DNA of 64,000 nt, taken from assembly GCA_964034945.1 (NCBI GenBank), contig OZ035960.1:25531487-25595486 (forward strand). Direction: 5' to 3'. The notes below the pieces were generated by a model. It was not told the DNA's origin. It made no database searches and saw nothing but the letters and a program-made list of their open reading frames with translations. Shown here one piece after another: positions 27,081 to 38,338 of this stretch (its first letter is position 1; every line of letters begins with the position of its first letter). Position numbers and translations under genes: made by a program. Source of the stretch: Chrysopilus asiliformis. Its lineage: Eukaryota > Arthropoda > Insecta > Diptera > Rhagionidae.

Positions 27081-27639
27081 TTAGTGGTGGAGGTCTTTGG
27101 GATCTGGTTTGCCATACTGCTTTTCCCACCAGGCAACAAACTCCTTTTTACGTTGTTCACGTCTAGCAAAGTACTCCGGATATTGAGCCTTCTCCAGCGG
27201 ATGCCAATAGTCCAAGACCCAATCAGGAGGAATTACTTCTCGTTCGAAGGCACAGCCCCCCGGACTGTTGGCAACTAAAAAAGACAGTTTTATTCAATTA
27301 CAATTAGAAACTAGCAGTAAGACAATACATTTCTTGGGTTGGTAATGTTGTTTCTCGAAAAGTTCCTGCTCTCCAGCCGCTAAGAGTTCCCGGGCTTGCC
27401 TCATGTCCTGGATGTTTTTATTTTGCTCGAACCTGTGTCGCAACAATACAGCTTGATAGCGGAATATATGCCTAAAAAGAGGAAAATATTTACTAATAGT
27501 GTGGAAGTTCATTATGTAATGTAGCGACTGGAATATCCACTTACCTCCGGTCGTACCACGACTCTAAATTGCGGAGCGCCTTCTTATAGAGGCTACAAAC
27601 ACGCTTTGAGTGACTAATTATGCCAGTCGGAAGCGACAT
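27081..27639 (-). CDS. NDUFB9: NADH dehydrogenase 1 beta subcomplex subunit 9 (complex I, LYR protein)
   Basis: Three coding exons on the minus strand, 27545-27639, 27329-27471 and 27081-27274, join to 143 aa, somewhat shorter than the human protein (179 aa) at the C-terminus. It is an accessory subunit of respiratory complex I. The N-terminal LYR-type region reads SHSKRVCSLYKKALRNLESW, followed by the RYQAVLLRHRFEQNKN helix. Next come FEKQHYQPKKFANSPGG and the family signature DWVLDYWHPLEKAQYPEYF. The last stretch FARREQRKKEFVAWWEKQYG is also typical. ATG 27639 is the only one before the LYR region. Confidence 0.95.
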
Positions 27640-28134
27640 GGTTCAATATTTTGCCCAAAGTTTCCACTTTTTTCCTATGCAACGAGCAAATTTTTGACAC
27701 TTTCCGTTCAATGAAAAAATTACCTCGGAAATTGACGTTTCTCTAGTACCAAATTGTTCTAAATTTTGGAAAAGAAATTATTACCGTATTTCTGGTATTT
27801 CTGTACTAAATTTTTTCCTTAAATTTAACTAGAGATACTAAATACAAAAACTGTAATTTCTGGAACTTTAGTTTTTTAGCTATTAAAAATTCCAAAAAAA
27901 GCACCTTTTTCATATTTGCTTTCCAAAATTCATTAGCCATCAACCACAAATGAAATTAAACTATATAAATAGGTTCTGACTCAAAATACTAACCTCGAGA
28001 ATAGAATTAATTGGATACCGCAAAGTTATGATACTTTTACTCGAAAGCAGTATCGCAAAAAATATTGATATCTACTAAACGTAAGCGTGTTTGCTCAGCG
28101 CTGGGCCAAGATGAGCGAAAGAATAAAATGAAGT
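27640..28134. other. Short promoter-side region of NDUFB9
   Basis: AT-rich sequence between the NDUFB9 start and the solo LTR. It ends in the left copy of the LTR target duplication (GAAGT, 28130-28134). No gene is seen. Confidence 0.5.
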
Positions 28135-28302
28135 TGTTCCGACCACTCGCAACATAATTTTCAATTTTAATATTTCTATTTAGTTTTATATTTAGTCATT
28201 AATTTATGTTTAGTCATTTTAAATATTACTGTGAATTAATTTAATATTATTTGTCAAATTAAATTTAAGTTTAATCTAAGTAACCGAAATAAGTCCAAAA
28301 AT

Positions 28303-28335
28303 CATATAAAAGCGCGTGTAACGCGACAGCTCAGT
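28303..28335 (+). promoter_or_regulatory. LTR core promoter: TATA box plus TCAGT initiator
   Basis: ATATAAAAG at about 28304-28312 is followed by the arthropod initiator TCAGT at 28331-28335, giving the canonical spacing of roughly 26-30 bases. A consensus splice donor (CTCTCG/GTAAGG) follows at 28371, only about 38 bases into the predicted transcript. Confidence 0.65.
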
Positions 28336-28412
28336 AATTCTTTCGGCTGAAGCCCTTGAGCACTCTCTCGGTAAGGTCTTAAAAGAATTCTTAGGGACAA
28401 AACAATCATTTT

Positions 28413-28836
28413 GTTTGTTTATTATAAGGAACACTTTCCGATAATAGGCAAATATTCTGATTGTAGTTGAATCGTTTATTGTAAGGAATACTTTCCGACT
28501 ATAAACGATTCTTTTTTCATTAGAGTTTTTCTCGCGTATAAATTCTTTTTTTATTAGAGTTTTTCTCGCGTATAAATTCGTTTGTTCCTATTATTTGATT
28601 TGTTTATTATATGGAATACTTTCCAATAATAAACAAATATTTCAATTTAATTTAAAAATCGTTTATTATAAGGAATACTTTCCGATAATAAACGATACCT
28701 TTACATAAAGGTTTTTTCATTCCCAATAATTCATTTGATTTGTCTATTAAAAGGAATACTTTCCAATAATAGGCAAATATTTCAATTTCATTTAAAATCG
28801 TTTATTATAAGGAATACTTTCCGATAATAAACGATA
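28413..28836 (+). repeat. Array of six related hairpins inside the LTR
   Basis: Copies lie at about 28413-28452, 28471-28510, 28600-28639, 28659-28696, 28738-28779 and 28798-28836. Each is an inverted repeat of the form TCGTTTATTATAAGGAA, TACT loop, TTCCGATAATAAACGA. Copies 3+4 and 5+6 form a duplicated dimer joined by an ATATTTCAATTT-type spacer. Each right arm except those with substitutions carries AATAAA. A separate direct repeat (TTAGAGTTTTTCTCGCGTAT) occurs twice at about 28521-28576. Confidence 0.85.
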
Positions 28837-29559
28837 CTTTAATCGTGCTATCAACGATACTCATTCTCTTCAATTATTAATTGCAAATCTTATTTTTTAT
28901 ATTAATCTAAGTTTGATTAAATTGTCATAATAATTGTTATGTTAATTGATTTATTAAATTGTTAATTTCATTATAAATTTACCACTTTGTTTTACTTTGC
29001 CCATTTTAAAATCCAGTATTTTTAATTTAAAGTTTTGCTTTCGGGCATAACAGAAGTTAAATTTCTTTTTTCATGGAGCCATTAAATATTCGCCCCCAAA
29101 AAAAGGAGAGTTTTGAAACAAATTCACCATGCAGAGGTATTTTAGTTTTTATGGAAATTTTATTGTAGTAGCGATGAAGCGTTAAAAAAACTATAACAAA
29201 TGATTAATCAAAAATAGTTTCCACCGTCATCATAGTGGTACTCTAGCGAGTGGTATTGAGCAACTCTAGTCCGCCGGAAAACACCCCCGGCCGATGCGGT
29301 AATTCGAGAATTGTGGCAGCCCGAAAACGGAAAGAGATATCGAGGTTGACTAATTTTAATTCGTGAAGTGAGATATTAAACTGCGCCATTGTGATTTTTG
29401 GAGACACTTTCTTTCGTGCGTATTTCGTTGTGCGTTGCGCAGAAATGATTTACAATAACTATTTGTAAAATATTTTGTTTCGTGTTACGGTACAAATCAG
29501 CTTCGTTTTTCGGTATTCGATCGAAGAAGAGGAAAATTTTCTGAAAACTGGAAGGTCAT

Positions 29560-30828
29560 ATGAAAGCAGTTAAAAAAGGTCACTTGCCACATAAGAGAAG
29601 TGTAATGGCGACCATCTTAGGCTACTGCCAGGAATATTTACGTTATCAAGATGTTACCGACAATAAGACGACAGATAACACTAGCAAACCTGGAATTCGT
29701 GATTTATCGCCAGTAATTCGAATGAACAGTGGTGGAAATAATGACGCTTCGAAAACATCGCTGCAGCTGTCGCGCGAGGAGGACAGGCTGAAGACTTTCG
29801 TAAATCGATGGCCTCTTCGCTTTATGGACATGAAAGCGTTGGCGAAGACGGGAATGTACTATTTGGGAACGTCGGATAATGTGAAGTGCACATTTTGCGG
29901 TGTGGAAATCGGGAGATGGGAAGTGAATGATGATCCTGTTCAGGAGCATCTCAAGTGGTCTCCAAATTGTCCCTTGCTGATGCGACGTCCGACTACGAAT
30001 GTCGCAATAGACGCTGCTTCCCTGGACGAGTTGCTGCCGCCGGCTACCTACGATGTTTGCGGAATAACAGAGTCTGGAATGGACGTTCGTCCCTACGCTT
30101 ATGCCGAGAGCTCCATATCTTCGTCCTCGGCATCTCCCCCCTCCACCGATGTGTCCTGCTCTTCGATATATCCAGATCATCCAGAATACGCAGTCGAGAG
30201 CGCCCGCTTGCGATCGTTTGCCGAGTGGCCCCGCACCATGAAACAGAAGCCCGAAGATCTGGCCGAGGCTGGCTTTTTCTACACCAAGATTGGCGACCGT
30301 GTGAAGTGCTTCAGCTGCGGAGGGGGTCTGAAGGACTGGGACGAAAGCGACGATCCTTGGGAGCAACACGCCCTTTGGTTGGGCAATTGCCACTATTTGA
30401 AGCTCATTAAGGGCGAGGCATTTGTTGGGGAAGTCCAGCAAAAGCACAAACAGCAGACAGCTGTTCCAGTAAACCCAACAAACAGTTGCAGTGAGAGAAG
30501 TGACGAGGCGACGGAAATATCACCGTCCACAGAGCAATTATCCGTTCAGACATTAACAATCGACAATCAACATAATGGTGAGGCAATCATGAAGCTTAAA
30601 GAAAATAAATACTCCAACAATGAAATAAAAAACACATCGTCAAAAACCAGTGGAACAAAGAAACTCTCCGAGGAGAAATTGTGCAAAATATGCTACAATG
30701 CTGAGTACAACACAGCGTTTTTGCCTTGCGGCCATGTTGTTGCTTGTGCGAAGTGTGCGTCTTCAGTTACAAAATGTCCAGTGTGCAGGAAACCCTACGC
30801 AAATGTTATGAGAGTTTATTTCTCCTAA
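29560..30828 (+). CDS. Inhibitor of apoptosis protein, DIAP1/thread type (2 BIR + RING)
   Basis: An intronless coding region of 422 aa. It restrains caspases by BIR binding and RING E3 ubiquitin-ligase activity in the cytosol. BIR1 covers roughly residues 75-140 with zinc ligands C110, C113, H130 and C137. BIR2 covers roughly 215-280 with C250, C253, H270 and C277, and [16 protein letters not shown] is nearly invariant. A low-complexity linker (300-370) precedes the RING at about 374-422 ([20 protein letters not shown]...KCPVCRKPY), ending at the usual position just after the RING. There are two possible starts: M1 at 29560 and M16 (MATILGYC). There is no UBA or CARD domain, as in fly DIAP1 (438 aa). 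AATAAA-like signals follow soon after the stop (about 30861). The nearby LTR could influence its promoter. Confidence 0.95.
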   Translation: MKAVKKGHLPHKRSVMATILGYCQEYLRYQDVTDNKTTDNTSKPGIRDLSPVIRMNSGGNNDASKTSLQLSREEDRLKTFVNRWPLRFMDMKALAKTGMYYLGTSDNVKCTFCGVEIGRWEVNDDPVQEHLKWSPNCPLLMRRPTTNVAIDAASLDELLPPATYDVCGITESGMDVRPYAYAESSISSSSASPPSTDVSCSSIYPDHPEYAVESARLRSFAEWPRTMKQKPEDLAEAGFFYTKIGDRVKCFSCGGGLKDWDESDDPWEQHALWLGNCHYLKLIKGEAFVGEVQQKHKQQTAVPVNPTNSCSERSDEATEISPSTEQLSVQTLTIDNQHNGEAIMKLKENKYSNNEIKNTSSKTSGTKKLSEEKLCKICYNAEYNTAFLPCGHVVACAKCASSVTKCPVCRKPYANVMRVYFS

Positions 30829-32079
30829 GAGCACCATAAATTATTCCCAATGCAAATTACAAATAAAAAACATACTGTAAATACAGAATTACTTATATTG
30901 TTTTGCATAAATTCTTTAGTATTATCACTTCTTATATTAATAAATAAAAAAACAATTCAGCATATAATCGATAAAAATTTGTATCTAATGTTAAATCAGA
31001 TAAATAAAATTGATTTCAACGTATTTATAAATTGGTATTTTTCACTTTCGACGAATTGAAATATCGCATGGCATCAAATTCGTGGCTTGGAGGAAACAAG
31101 AAAAAAAGTCTGAAAAAAAGAAAATGTTTACTTCTTCATACCTTATGCGGCAAAATATTGTTGCCATTAAAAAATCGATAAAAAGATTTTAAGATTTCAT
31201 TATTTTCGTGACATTATCTGACTGTTATCACGGTTTTGGTAACTTGAGAAATTTTCCTGATGTTTTCCTTTCTCAAGAAAGTAAATTGCATTAATATTTG
31301 ATGAAATTCGCTTATCAGAAGTGGGTATTCAGTATAGCAACTGTTTTCCAAAATAGCTCTTATCAAACAGGAACTTGCTAATAAAGATTAAAGTGAATAA
31401 AATTTTATACTTTGTTCCCCCTTGCCCTGAATTGATATTTTGCTATCAGTCTTGATATAATTAAAAAGAAATGGGTTTTCTTGGTTCCGTATATAAAAAT
31501 CATTCCGTGAATAGACAATTTTTGCACTCTCTTCTAAAGTATTTTCATATGAAAACAATTCTATCAGAAAAATTTATCAGCAAAAACTAGCTCATGATTC
31601 AAAATCTGTGAATAATTCACACAAGGCCTTTTTTAAATAATACTGAAAATTCCATGGATTCGATTACTTGGAAGTACAACTAATTAACTTTCTATGTGTT
31701 TGTTAATAACACAAGTTGTAGGTCTGTAAATTACAAAGTCCACACAGAATTGTGTTTTTCCATCTTTTGTTAAAGAAAATCGAATGTAGCTTAAGAAATG
31801 CAAATACAGTCATACGAAGATAGCTAAAAAAAATAATCGTTTCTCGTTTAGTTATTTTTGTTTTTGTTTGCCCATAAATGAGACAACTAATTTGAATACA
31901 TTCAGAAATGTAGTGGGTGGATATCATTTAAGGCATATTTTATAGCAAGTTAAAATGCTTTTAAGGTATTGGGTGTTTTTAAATTCTATCTACATCCTAA
32001 AGTTAGGTAGGAGGACATACATCTGAAAGTTGCAATTGCCAGGGGCCAATCGTCAAATGCTCTATGACAGACAAATGTT
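30829..32079. other. DIAP1 3' UTR and AT-rich intergenic sequence
   Basis: No gene or repeat with definable ends was found. Open frames here are A/T-driven and lack motifs. Confidence 0.5.
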
Positions 32080-32530
32080 TATTTAAAAAAATCCATGGAT
32101 TTTTTGGGGAAGGCATGGACCAGTTTTACCCGTTCAAGAACTTAGCCTAGCCATTTACGAGAAACCTAACCATACAAAATTTCAAGTCTCTAGCTCAATA
32201 TTTTCGAAAGTATGGGGTTCACGGACAGATAGACTGATAGACGGACAGACAGACAGATGGACAGACAGACGGACAGACAGACGGACGGATAGACAGACGG
32301 ACAGACAGAGGGACAGACAGACGGACAGACAGACGGACAGACAGGCGGACAGACAGACAGACAGATAGACAGACGGGCAGACAGACGGACGGATACGCGA
32401 AAATCCAAATCTTTTGTCATCCCAAACACCCTGGTGTGTTTCATTTTTGTGTCCGATGATTGGTTCGATGCGTTATAAACGGTATACTAAATATAATATA
32501 CTTCTATATGATATATTATATGGGGTATAA
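32080..32530 (+). repeat. GACA-tail dispersed repeat, best-preserved copy
   Basis: The upstream block has GAACTTAGCCTAGCCATTTA and AAATTTCAAGTCTCTAGCTC. Then come an approximately 180-bp tract of GACA/GACG units at about 32222-32397, TTTGTCATCCCAAACACCCT, and TTTTTGTGTCCGATGATTGG, closing with an ATAAACGGTATACTAAATAT end. This copy defines the order of blocks for the family. Confidence 0.75.
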
Positions 32531-33410
32531 CAATAGGGGAAACGTCCAAAGTTTTCAATTCTTGCAACTAAATAACATATCCGAAGTTGAAATTTGTGCC
32601 GCAAAGATTGAAATCTTCTAGTAAATCCAGTAAGAGTAACTTATATTCAATTGGACAAGATTCAATTGGAAATTGAGTGCAGTTCAAATTGGAATTTTTC
32701 TTCACTTTTGAAGTTTTTAAATACATACATTAAAATGTTGTACATAAAATATTCAACAATTTGCTTTTTAATTTTTTTTATTGCTTACCAAGTGTGGTAC
32801 TTAATCATGTATTCTGGTGGAGGAATTTTTCTCTCAAAAAAGAAAAAAATTAAATACTGTTGACAAAAATTCCAAATTGCTTGAAGGAAAAAACAAAATT
32901 TTGTAGAGGAAATTTCCTAGTAACATCAAGAAACCACTTAAACTTACTTTGTGCATTAAACAATGCGAGTGGGCTGAATATCGTCTCATAAACAGGCATA
33001 TGATTGTAAAATTATCGAAGTATTGGTATGATGAATATTTTATTTTTAATTTTAGAGTATGTTCACAAATATTCAGCATTTTTAAAAGTTTTAAAATTCA
33101 ATTTTGAATACAATATTAAAACTGTATCTCAATTATTACTTTTCCATGGAGTCTAGCATAACATAAGATTTAACAAATGTGATACAAAGCAGATGAACGA
33201 AAAGAGAAATCTATGCAGCAAATGCCCTTTTTACAATAAAGAAACTAAAGAAATAATACAACAAATTGTACGTGAATACAAAACTTTACAAATTCTTTTC
33301 AGGGTATCCAAGATTTCACATAAAAACTCGTTTCCAGTTTTCAGCTTCGAGCATTTGCATCTAGATAAAGAAAATTCCTAAAACTGGTTATGAGTTCCAA
33401 AAATGCCTAA
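32531..33410. other. AT-rich intergenic, no supported gene
   Basis: Short open frames on both strands lack recognisable domains. I see no repeat with definable ends before the element at 33411. Confidence 0.45.
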
Positions 33411-34108
33411 GACTGTGTCTACACGAGGATTCAGTTTGAGGCGGCACGCCATTCGTGAGGGTGAGGGACGCAGTGGGGAGGGAAACCAAAAAGAGCGAAC
33501 GAAGTTTAGATTCACTTAAAATTTTCGGTTGCAAACCGGTTTTTGAGTCTGGTCGTTGAAACCTGTGTCTTTCTCTGTGCGTAATTTCATCGAGTCAGTC
33601 GGTGCTTAGCCACCGACTCGTAAACATATCCCAAACGACCAAAAATTGAATGCAAATAATGAAATCCCAATTGCAGGTAGTTTTATTTTTCAGGTAGGTA
33701 GGAAAGGGTAAATACCATAACAAAATAACCAGTCCTTATTCTGCTATTGTGGGCAGTTTCTATTGTGGCAATTGATGTTGCCTCGGTGCTAGCTACAAAA
33801 CGTTTCTGTTTATTTTTGTTTTCTTCATTTTGGCATAAAAATAGAGCCGGTGCTGATGAAGCATATAATAAACTTGTTACTGCAATTATTATATGATCCA
33901 TATATGATCCATATTTTCATTAAATTTAACAAATTTCACTGCAATCATTTCACAACTCTGTTAAATTTTGAGATTATTTTCATCCCAATGTCTTGAACGT
34001 CAAAAAGGCGAAAGATTTTAGCGAATGAAAAAGGCGAACCGTGTGCACACGGCAACAAAATGAGGAAAGACGTGCCGCCTCAAACTGAATCTTCGTCTAA
34101 ACAGCCAC
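33411..34108. mobile_element. Harbinger-type element, 698 bp, TAA duplications
   Basis: The left end GACTGTGTCTACACGAGGAT and the right end (complement GTGGCTGTTTAGACGAAGAT) form inverted repeats of about 45 bp, continuing as CAGTTTGAGGCGGCACG in both arms. TAA flanks both sides (33408-33410 and 34109-34111). The ends are related to hairpins A and B near 10.3 kb. A 73-codon minus-strand frame (33683-33901) lies inside and may be a transposase or accessory remnant, but I cannot place it. Confidence 0.82.
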
Positions 34109-34111
34109 TAA

Positions 34112-35247
34112 GTAGTTTTTTTCAGTTGAAGGTATGACGTTGAGAGCGCAGTCATGTTTAATTAAAACTGGTTTAAATTGAATTGAAAGTAAAAGAATTT
34201 ATACTTAGGGCCAAAAAGCACGATATCGATATGCGATATTTCATCTTGGAAAACATGGATTATGGATTTTTCCCAGATCCCTTTATCCCAACTTGTTCTT
34301 AATAAGTCATTTCATTACAGATTAAAAATTCTGCGATATTAAATCTAAAGGCGTTGGTTGTTCGGAAATTGTGACTTTTCCTTAAAAAAATAATTACAAA
34401 TCACAACATTTTTATTTCGGAAATTTGTGATTTTAGAGAACAACAAATATTTCGAAGAAACCATTGCCATAAATATCATAATCCCAAAAACGGACAAGAG
34501 AACAAAACTAACTTCCGTTAAAATATTAAGGTAATAATTAAAAGTTTGTTCATTTTTACTATGGTGTCTATCGCCCCTTAAGTTCAGCTTCTTGCATATG
34601 TTCGGTAGCTGAGCTCAAGTATTAATTCATTCAAAACTCTTTCTAGCGAACCATTGATGATTTGCGTACCGAGTGCAAACAATAAGAAAAAAACGAGTTT
34701 GTGATTCATATTTTCCCTCACTACTATAAAAACTGATGACGTAACCGGAAAATTCCTCTTATTTTGTTTTGATTATTTTGTTTGTTTACATAACAACAGA
34801 ATAAAATTTCAAATATGATTAGAATAGGCGTAGTTACGCTACACAATTCCATTGAAGTTATGAAATTAGTTTATAAATTAAAACTAACGCTTTTCGTGGA
34901 ACGAATTTAATTTTTTTTGCATGGATTATATACTTTGATGATTTATAGATGGTCTAATGATTATATTTTGAATAGCAAAATCTTAATATTAACCAGGTTT
35001 TTCAAATTTAATGAAAATTATTTGGTTGAAATTTAGATTTTTTTAAAATTATAATACAATACAGTTTTCATAAAAAATTATACTCAGATTTTATAGTTTC
35101 ATTGATTTTTTTTTTAGATTTTGTATAATATCCAATCATTTTCGTAATCGAACTCATAAATATTCTGTGTATTTTGCTATATCCGGTGTTTTGAGATTAC
35201 GTGAATATCCGGGGTTTTGAGATTACGTGAGATAAGATAGCACTTAA
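34112..35247. other. AT-rich intergenic, no supported gene
   Basis: No motif-bearing frame. A short direct duplication (ATATCCGGGGTTTTGAGATT type, about 35181-35228) lies just left of the piggyBac-type MITE. Confidence 0.4.
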
Positions 35248-35483
35248 CCCTTTGTCGACCGTCGGTACTTTTAAGTACCACCAACTTTAAATCTTTATAT
35301 TTTTTGCTTATCCAATAGTATCAACATTCTATATATATATACTTCTATATACCACAGGCGTAAATATCACCCCTCCATAAAAGTAGTTCATGTCTTTTTT
35401 TAAATGCTTTCTGGAACCATTTTCAACGAAAAAAAGTCATGGTTATTGATTTTTTTGTTGTTCACTTCCTGGTCCACAAAGGG
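35248..35483. mobile_element. piggyBac-type MITE, TTAA duplications
   Basis: It is 236 bp flanked by TTAA at 35244-35247 and 35484-35487. The left end CCCTTTGTCGACC and the right end GGTCCACAAAGGG are inverted repeats with the CCC/GGG termini of piggyBac elements. Subterminal GGTACTTTTAAGTACC is palindromic, similar in layout to the internal palindromes of the larger piggyBac element at 47 kb. There is no coding capacity. Confidence 0.8.
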
Positions 35484-35487
35484 TTAA

Positions 35488-36282
35488 ACAACTTACAATA
35501 CATTTAGCCGACTGGATCGTTAATCTCGAGTATACATACAGAGCATTTTTGAGGGAGGAGGAGGGGTTTGTATAGGGAAGGTGTGATAAAGTGGTCCAAT
35601 TGAATTTTAATGTATACAAAAGATATGTTATTTTAAACCCCTTTTGTCTTTATAATTGTTTCGATACGATGCACAATTTACAAGAGAATCGCAAAAAAAT
35701 GGTACTGCGGCCCAGCCGATGCACATTTTTTGTTCGTGCTGCGCAGTAAAAATAGCCATGTCTGACACCAGCATAAAAACTACTGCGCGGTACTGCGCAG
35801 CAAATTTAAGCGCGAACGCATTTTTGGATGATTGCAAGCAAAATCTAAACTTCCGACTGAGAGGATGTGTGACTGCAAACATTCTGCAGTACTGCTCAGT
35901 ACTTTTTGCATGGGTCAGGGACTGTAAAAATACCAATACAAAAAAAATGGCCGCAGGCGAATTATTTTGAAATATATGCGCTATTTGTAAAAAATAATTG
36001 AAAAAATGCACCCTAGGCAAAAAAAAATGTAATTTACAAAAACCTCCAGCCTATGTAGAGTATTTTTGTATATTTAGTGATCGTTTTTTAAAAAAATATT
36101 TTCTTTTTTTCTGTGCCTCTAAGTTTAATTCCTCAAATTTCAAAAAAGTTTAATTTGAATTTAAAATTAATATTTTAGGTTAATTTTTGACACCACATCT
36201 CTGGCACCACTAACTAACGTCAAATTACTTGTCATTTTGCGTTATTTACGTTTTCCGATAGTTTCATAGATTTTTATTTTAC
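35488..36282. other. Upstream region of the RFXANK-like gene, with a GC-richer block
   Basis: A block at about 35690-35920 is clearly richer in GC than its surroundings and repeats CTGCGCAGTA-like strings several times in both orientations. A 104-codon plus-strand frame and a 130-codon minus-strand frame overlap there, but neither shows a domain. It is probably repeat-derived. Confidence 0.4.
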
Positions 36283-36999
36283 ATGTCATTTTCTCCGCCA
36301 AATTCCGACAACGATAACAGCAGGTGAGTGCCTTAAAAGGTTTTTTTAACAGTCTTGACAATGATTCAATTTTAAATAACCAGGACGAAATGGGACTTCA
36401 ATCCGTTAGTGCTGGCCAGTGGGAAGCGGAAGAGTGCATTTCTTCCGTACAAGCCCCATTCGACTGTTTTGACTAACTTGCAAAGAGGAAACACTGAAGC
36501 CAATGTCTGTGACGAGATCTGCCTTAATTTCCACGAGAGATCGGGCCAGGGTGAAATTACAGACGAGCAAATCAATGCGGAGCCATCCCCGGACGTCGTG
36601 GACAAATATAGCTTGACACCTTTGCACTGGGCATGCTACTACGGCCAACTTTCTTCGGCCTCCGCCCTGATAGCCCGTGGGGCTGACATAAATAAAATGA
36701 CTCCTGATTTGGGGTCACCGCTGCTTCTGGCTGCAGCAGGTGGGCACCATGAGCTTGTGCGACTCTTGCTACTTAAAGGAGCTGACTTAAACCATATGGA
36801 CATTGTGGGAAATACCGCCCTTATTTACGCAGCAGCCGGAAATCATCCGCACACTTGCAATGAGATCCTGTCTCGAAATCCGAAATTGTTTGTTTCCAAC
36901 GAAAATGGAGAAACCGCTTACAGCCTAGCGGTTCAAAACAATGCTAGTCTGTCTCAGGCAGTTCTAGAGAATTATATCGTGAACCTGTTGACTTTGTGA
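36283..36999 (+). CDS. RFXANK / ANKRA2-like ankyrin-repeat protein
   Basis: Two coding exons, 36283-36323 and 36384-36999, give 218 aa. A short N-terminus is followed by HSTVLTNLQRGN (residues 39-50), matching the STTLTNRQRGN-type motif shared by RFXANK and ANKRA2. Then come the ankyrin repeats: YSLTPLHWACYYGQLSSASA (about 89-120), LGSPLLLAAAGGHHELVRLL (about 123-150), and GNTALIYAAAGNHPHTC (about 156-180). A final degenerate repeat ends AVLENYIVNLLTL, as in the family. Vertebrate RFXANK bridges RFX5 in MHC-II transcription and ANKRA2 binds PxLPxI/L peptides. Insects lack MHC, so the role here is probably peptide-motif scaffolding, which is inference. One insect gene would be co-orthologous to both vertebrate genes. 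Confidence 0.88.
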
Positions 37000-38335
37000 T
37001 AAGAATTTACCTCTATTCAATGCTGTAATTAAATTTGTTAAACAAAAATCGTACGTGTTTCTTATGAGCACTCTTTGATTTGATTTTACTAAACGTATCT
37101 TAAGTTTTGGTTGTTGACCCTTAGATTAACATTACGTGACATAGATAATAGGCATATACTGAAATTCACAGTGAAGTCTTGTCTTTGATTTATCTCTAGC
37201 TAAAACGTTTTTTATGGTTTGTGTAATTGCCGCTATTGATGTCTGCTTTTTGCAATGCAACAGGAAATCAAATTTCTTACCAAACATTTCTGTTGTCAGA
37301 ATTATTGTTTTAGTTAGAATTACTTCGGTAAATAAAGAGTTGTTTTTTGTTGTATTTTTCCTCTTTTTATTAATTTCAACCAGTATTTTGCGTCTTTACA
37401 TTTTCTTTACAATACCTTCTAATTTTGGAGGAAGTAAAAATATTTTATTGGGATTTTCGGAAAAGAAAGTTCACTTACTCACTAGGATAGCACAAATTTT
37501 AGCACCTGCTAGTTTCTGAGGGCATCTAAAAATTACAAATTTCAATCTGCTTTCGACAAAAGAAAAAAAATAATTTAAAAAAATCTAAAAATGTCAAGTA
37601 AGCTCTCAAAAGATAAAAAATAACAAGGGATTTTCGTAAAATAACTTTATCGATAATATTCTGTATTCTAATTTAAGAAATCTTTTATAAATCTTGATTG
37701 TTCGATGCGTTTCTGATTTATTCCAACAAGTGTTTCAATCATTAGCAATTTGGTATCTTAAGTAATAAGGTAGAATATAATGGCGAATTTGAATCGCAGA
37801 TTTAGAGAATTCTCTACTCTGGAATCGAAAAAAGCCTACTTTACAATAGAATTTTGTCAGATTTTTCTTCGAATATTTTCTTTTAAATTTAAACTTTATA
37901 TCGAGCAATTTTTGAGCTATTCGATACGCCATAAGTATACGTGTTTTTTTCCTCAAATTTCCGAAACTATTTTAAAAAAGTCCCTTTTTTATCTCTTGAG
38001 AGCTCATTGCGCGACAAATCGCATATTTTTAGAATTTTTTTAAAATCCTTTTTGATTTTTTTTGAAATTTTAAGTTTTTAGTTTTCAAAAACCTCTCAAA
38101 AAATTTTCAGATAAAAATTCAAAAAAAAAGTTTAATTGCTAGGTAAGAAATGTACAGAATATTCCTATCTTTATTTCTTGTTTTCTACATATTTCCCGAA
38201 AAAGAGGCTGTTTGTGGGGAAAAAAAGTTTTTTATGGTTTCACAATAAAAAATCGGTTTATTATGAGAAAATTAGAAATGTTAAGGAAATGAAAAATATT
38301 TGAGTATAATTTTCTTCTCCCCCATCTCCCCGAAC
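37000..38335. other. Intergenic, AT-rich, no supported gene
   Basis: Open frames at 37214-37519 and 37780-38043 are Phe/Ile/Lys-rich translations of AT-rich DNA without motifs. No repeat boundaries are visible. Confidence 0.5.
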
Positions 38336-38338
38336 TTA

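Larger units (their letters stand above)
28135..29052 (+). mobile_element. Solo LTR of a retrotransposon (918 bp) with GAAGT target duplications
   Basis: It begins TGTTCCGACC and ends GGGCATAACA, so the termini are TGTT...AACA. The 5-mer GAAGT directly flanks it at 28130-28134 and 29053-29057. There are no gag/pol sequences and no second LTR, so it is a solo LTR left by recombination. The plus orientation is set by a TATA box and initiator at 28303-28335. It has an unusually long transcribed part, filled by a hairpin array. Five-base duplications fit Gypsy or BEL/Pao elements; I cannot tell which without the coding region. It lies 508 bp upstream of the DIAP1 reading frame, same sense. Confidence 0.9.

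Noticed and set aside
29704..30447. 247-codon minus-strand frame opposite DIAP1
   Set aside because: Antisense shadow of a GC-richer coding region. The plus strand encodes two BIR domains and a RING with all zinc ligands.
32190..32444. Minus-strand frame rich in SVCPSVCP repeats
   Set aside because: It is the translation of a GACA/GACG microsatellite inside a dispersed repeat, not a Cys-rich protein.
35656..35970. 104-codon plus-strand frame with many cysteines
   Set aside because: Lies in a block of repeated palindromic strings; an overlapping 130-codon minus-strand frame shows both are composition effects.
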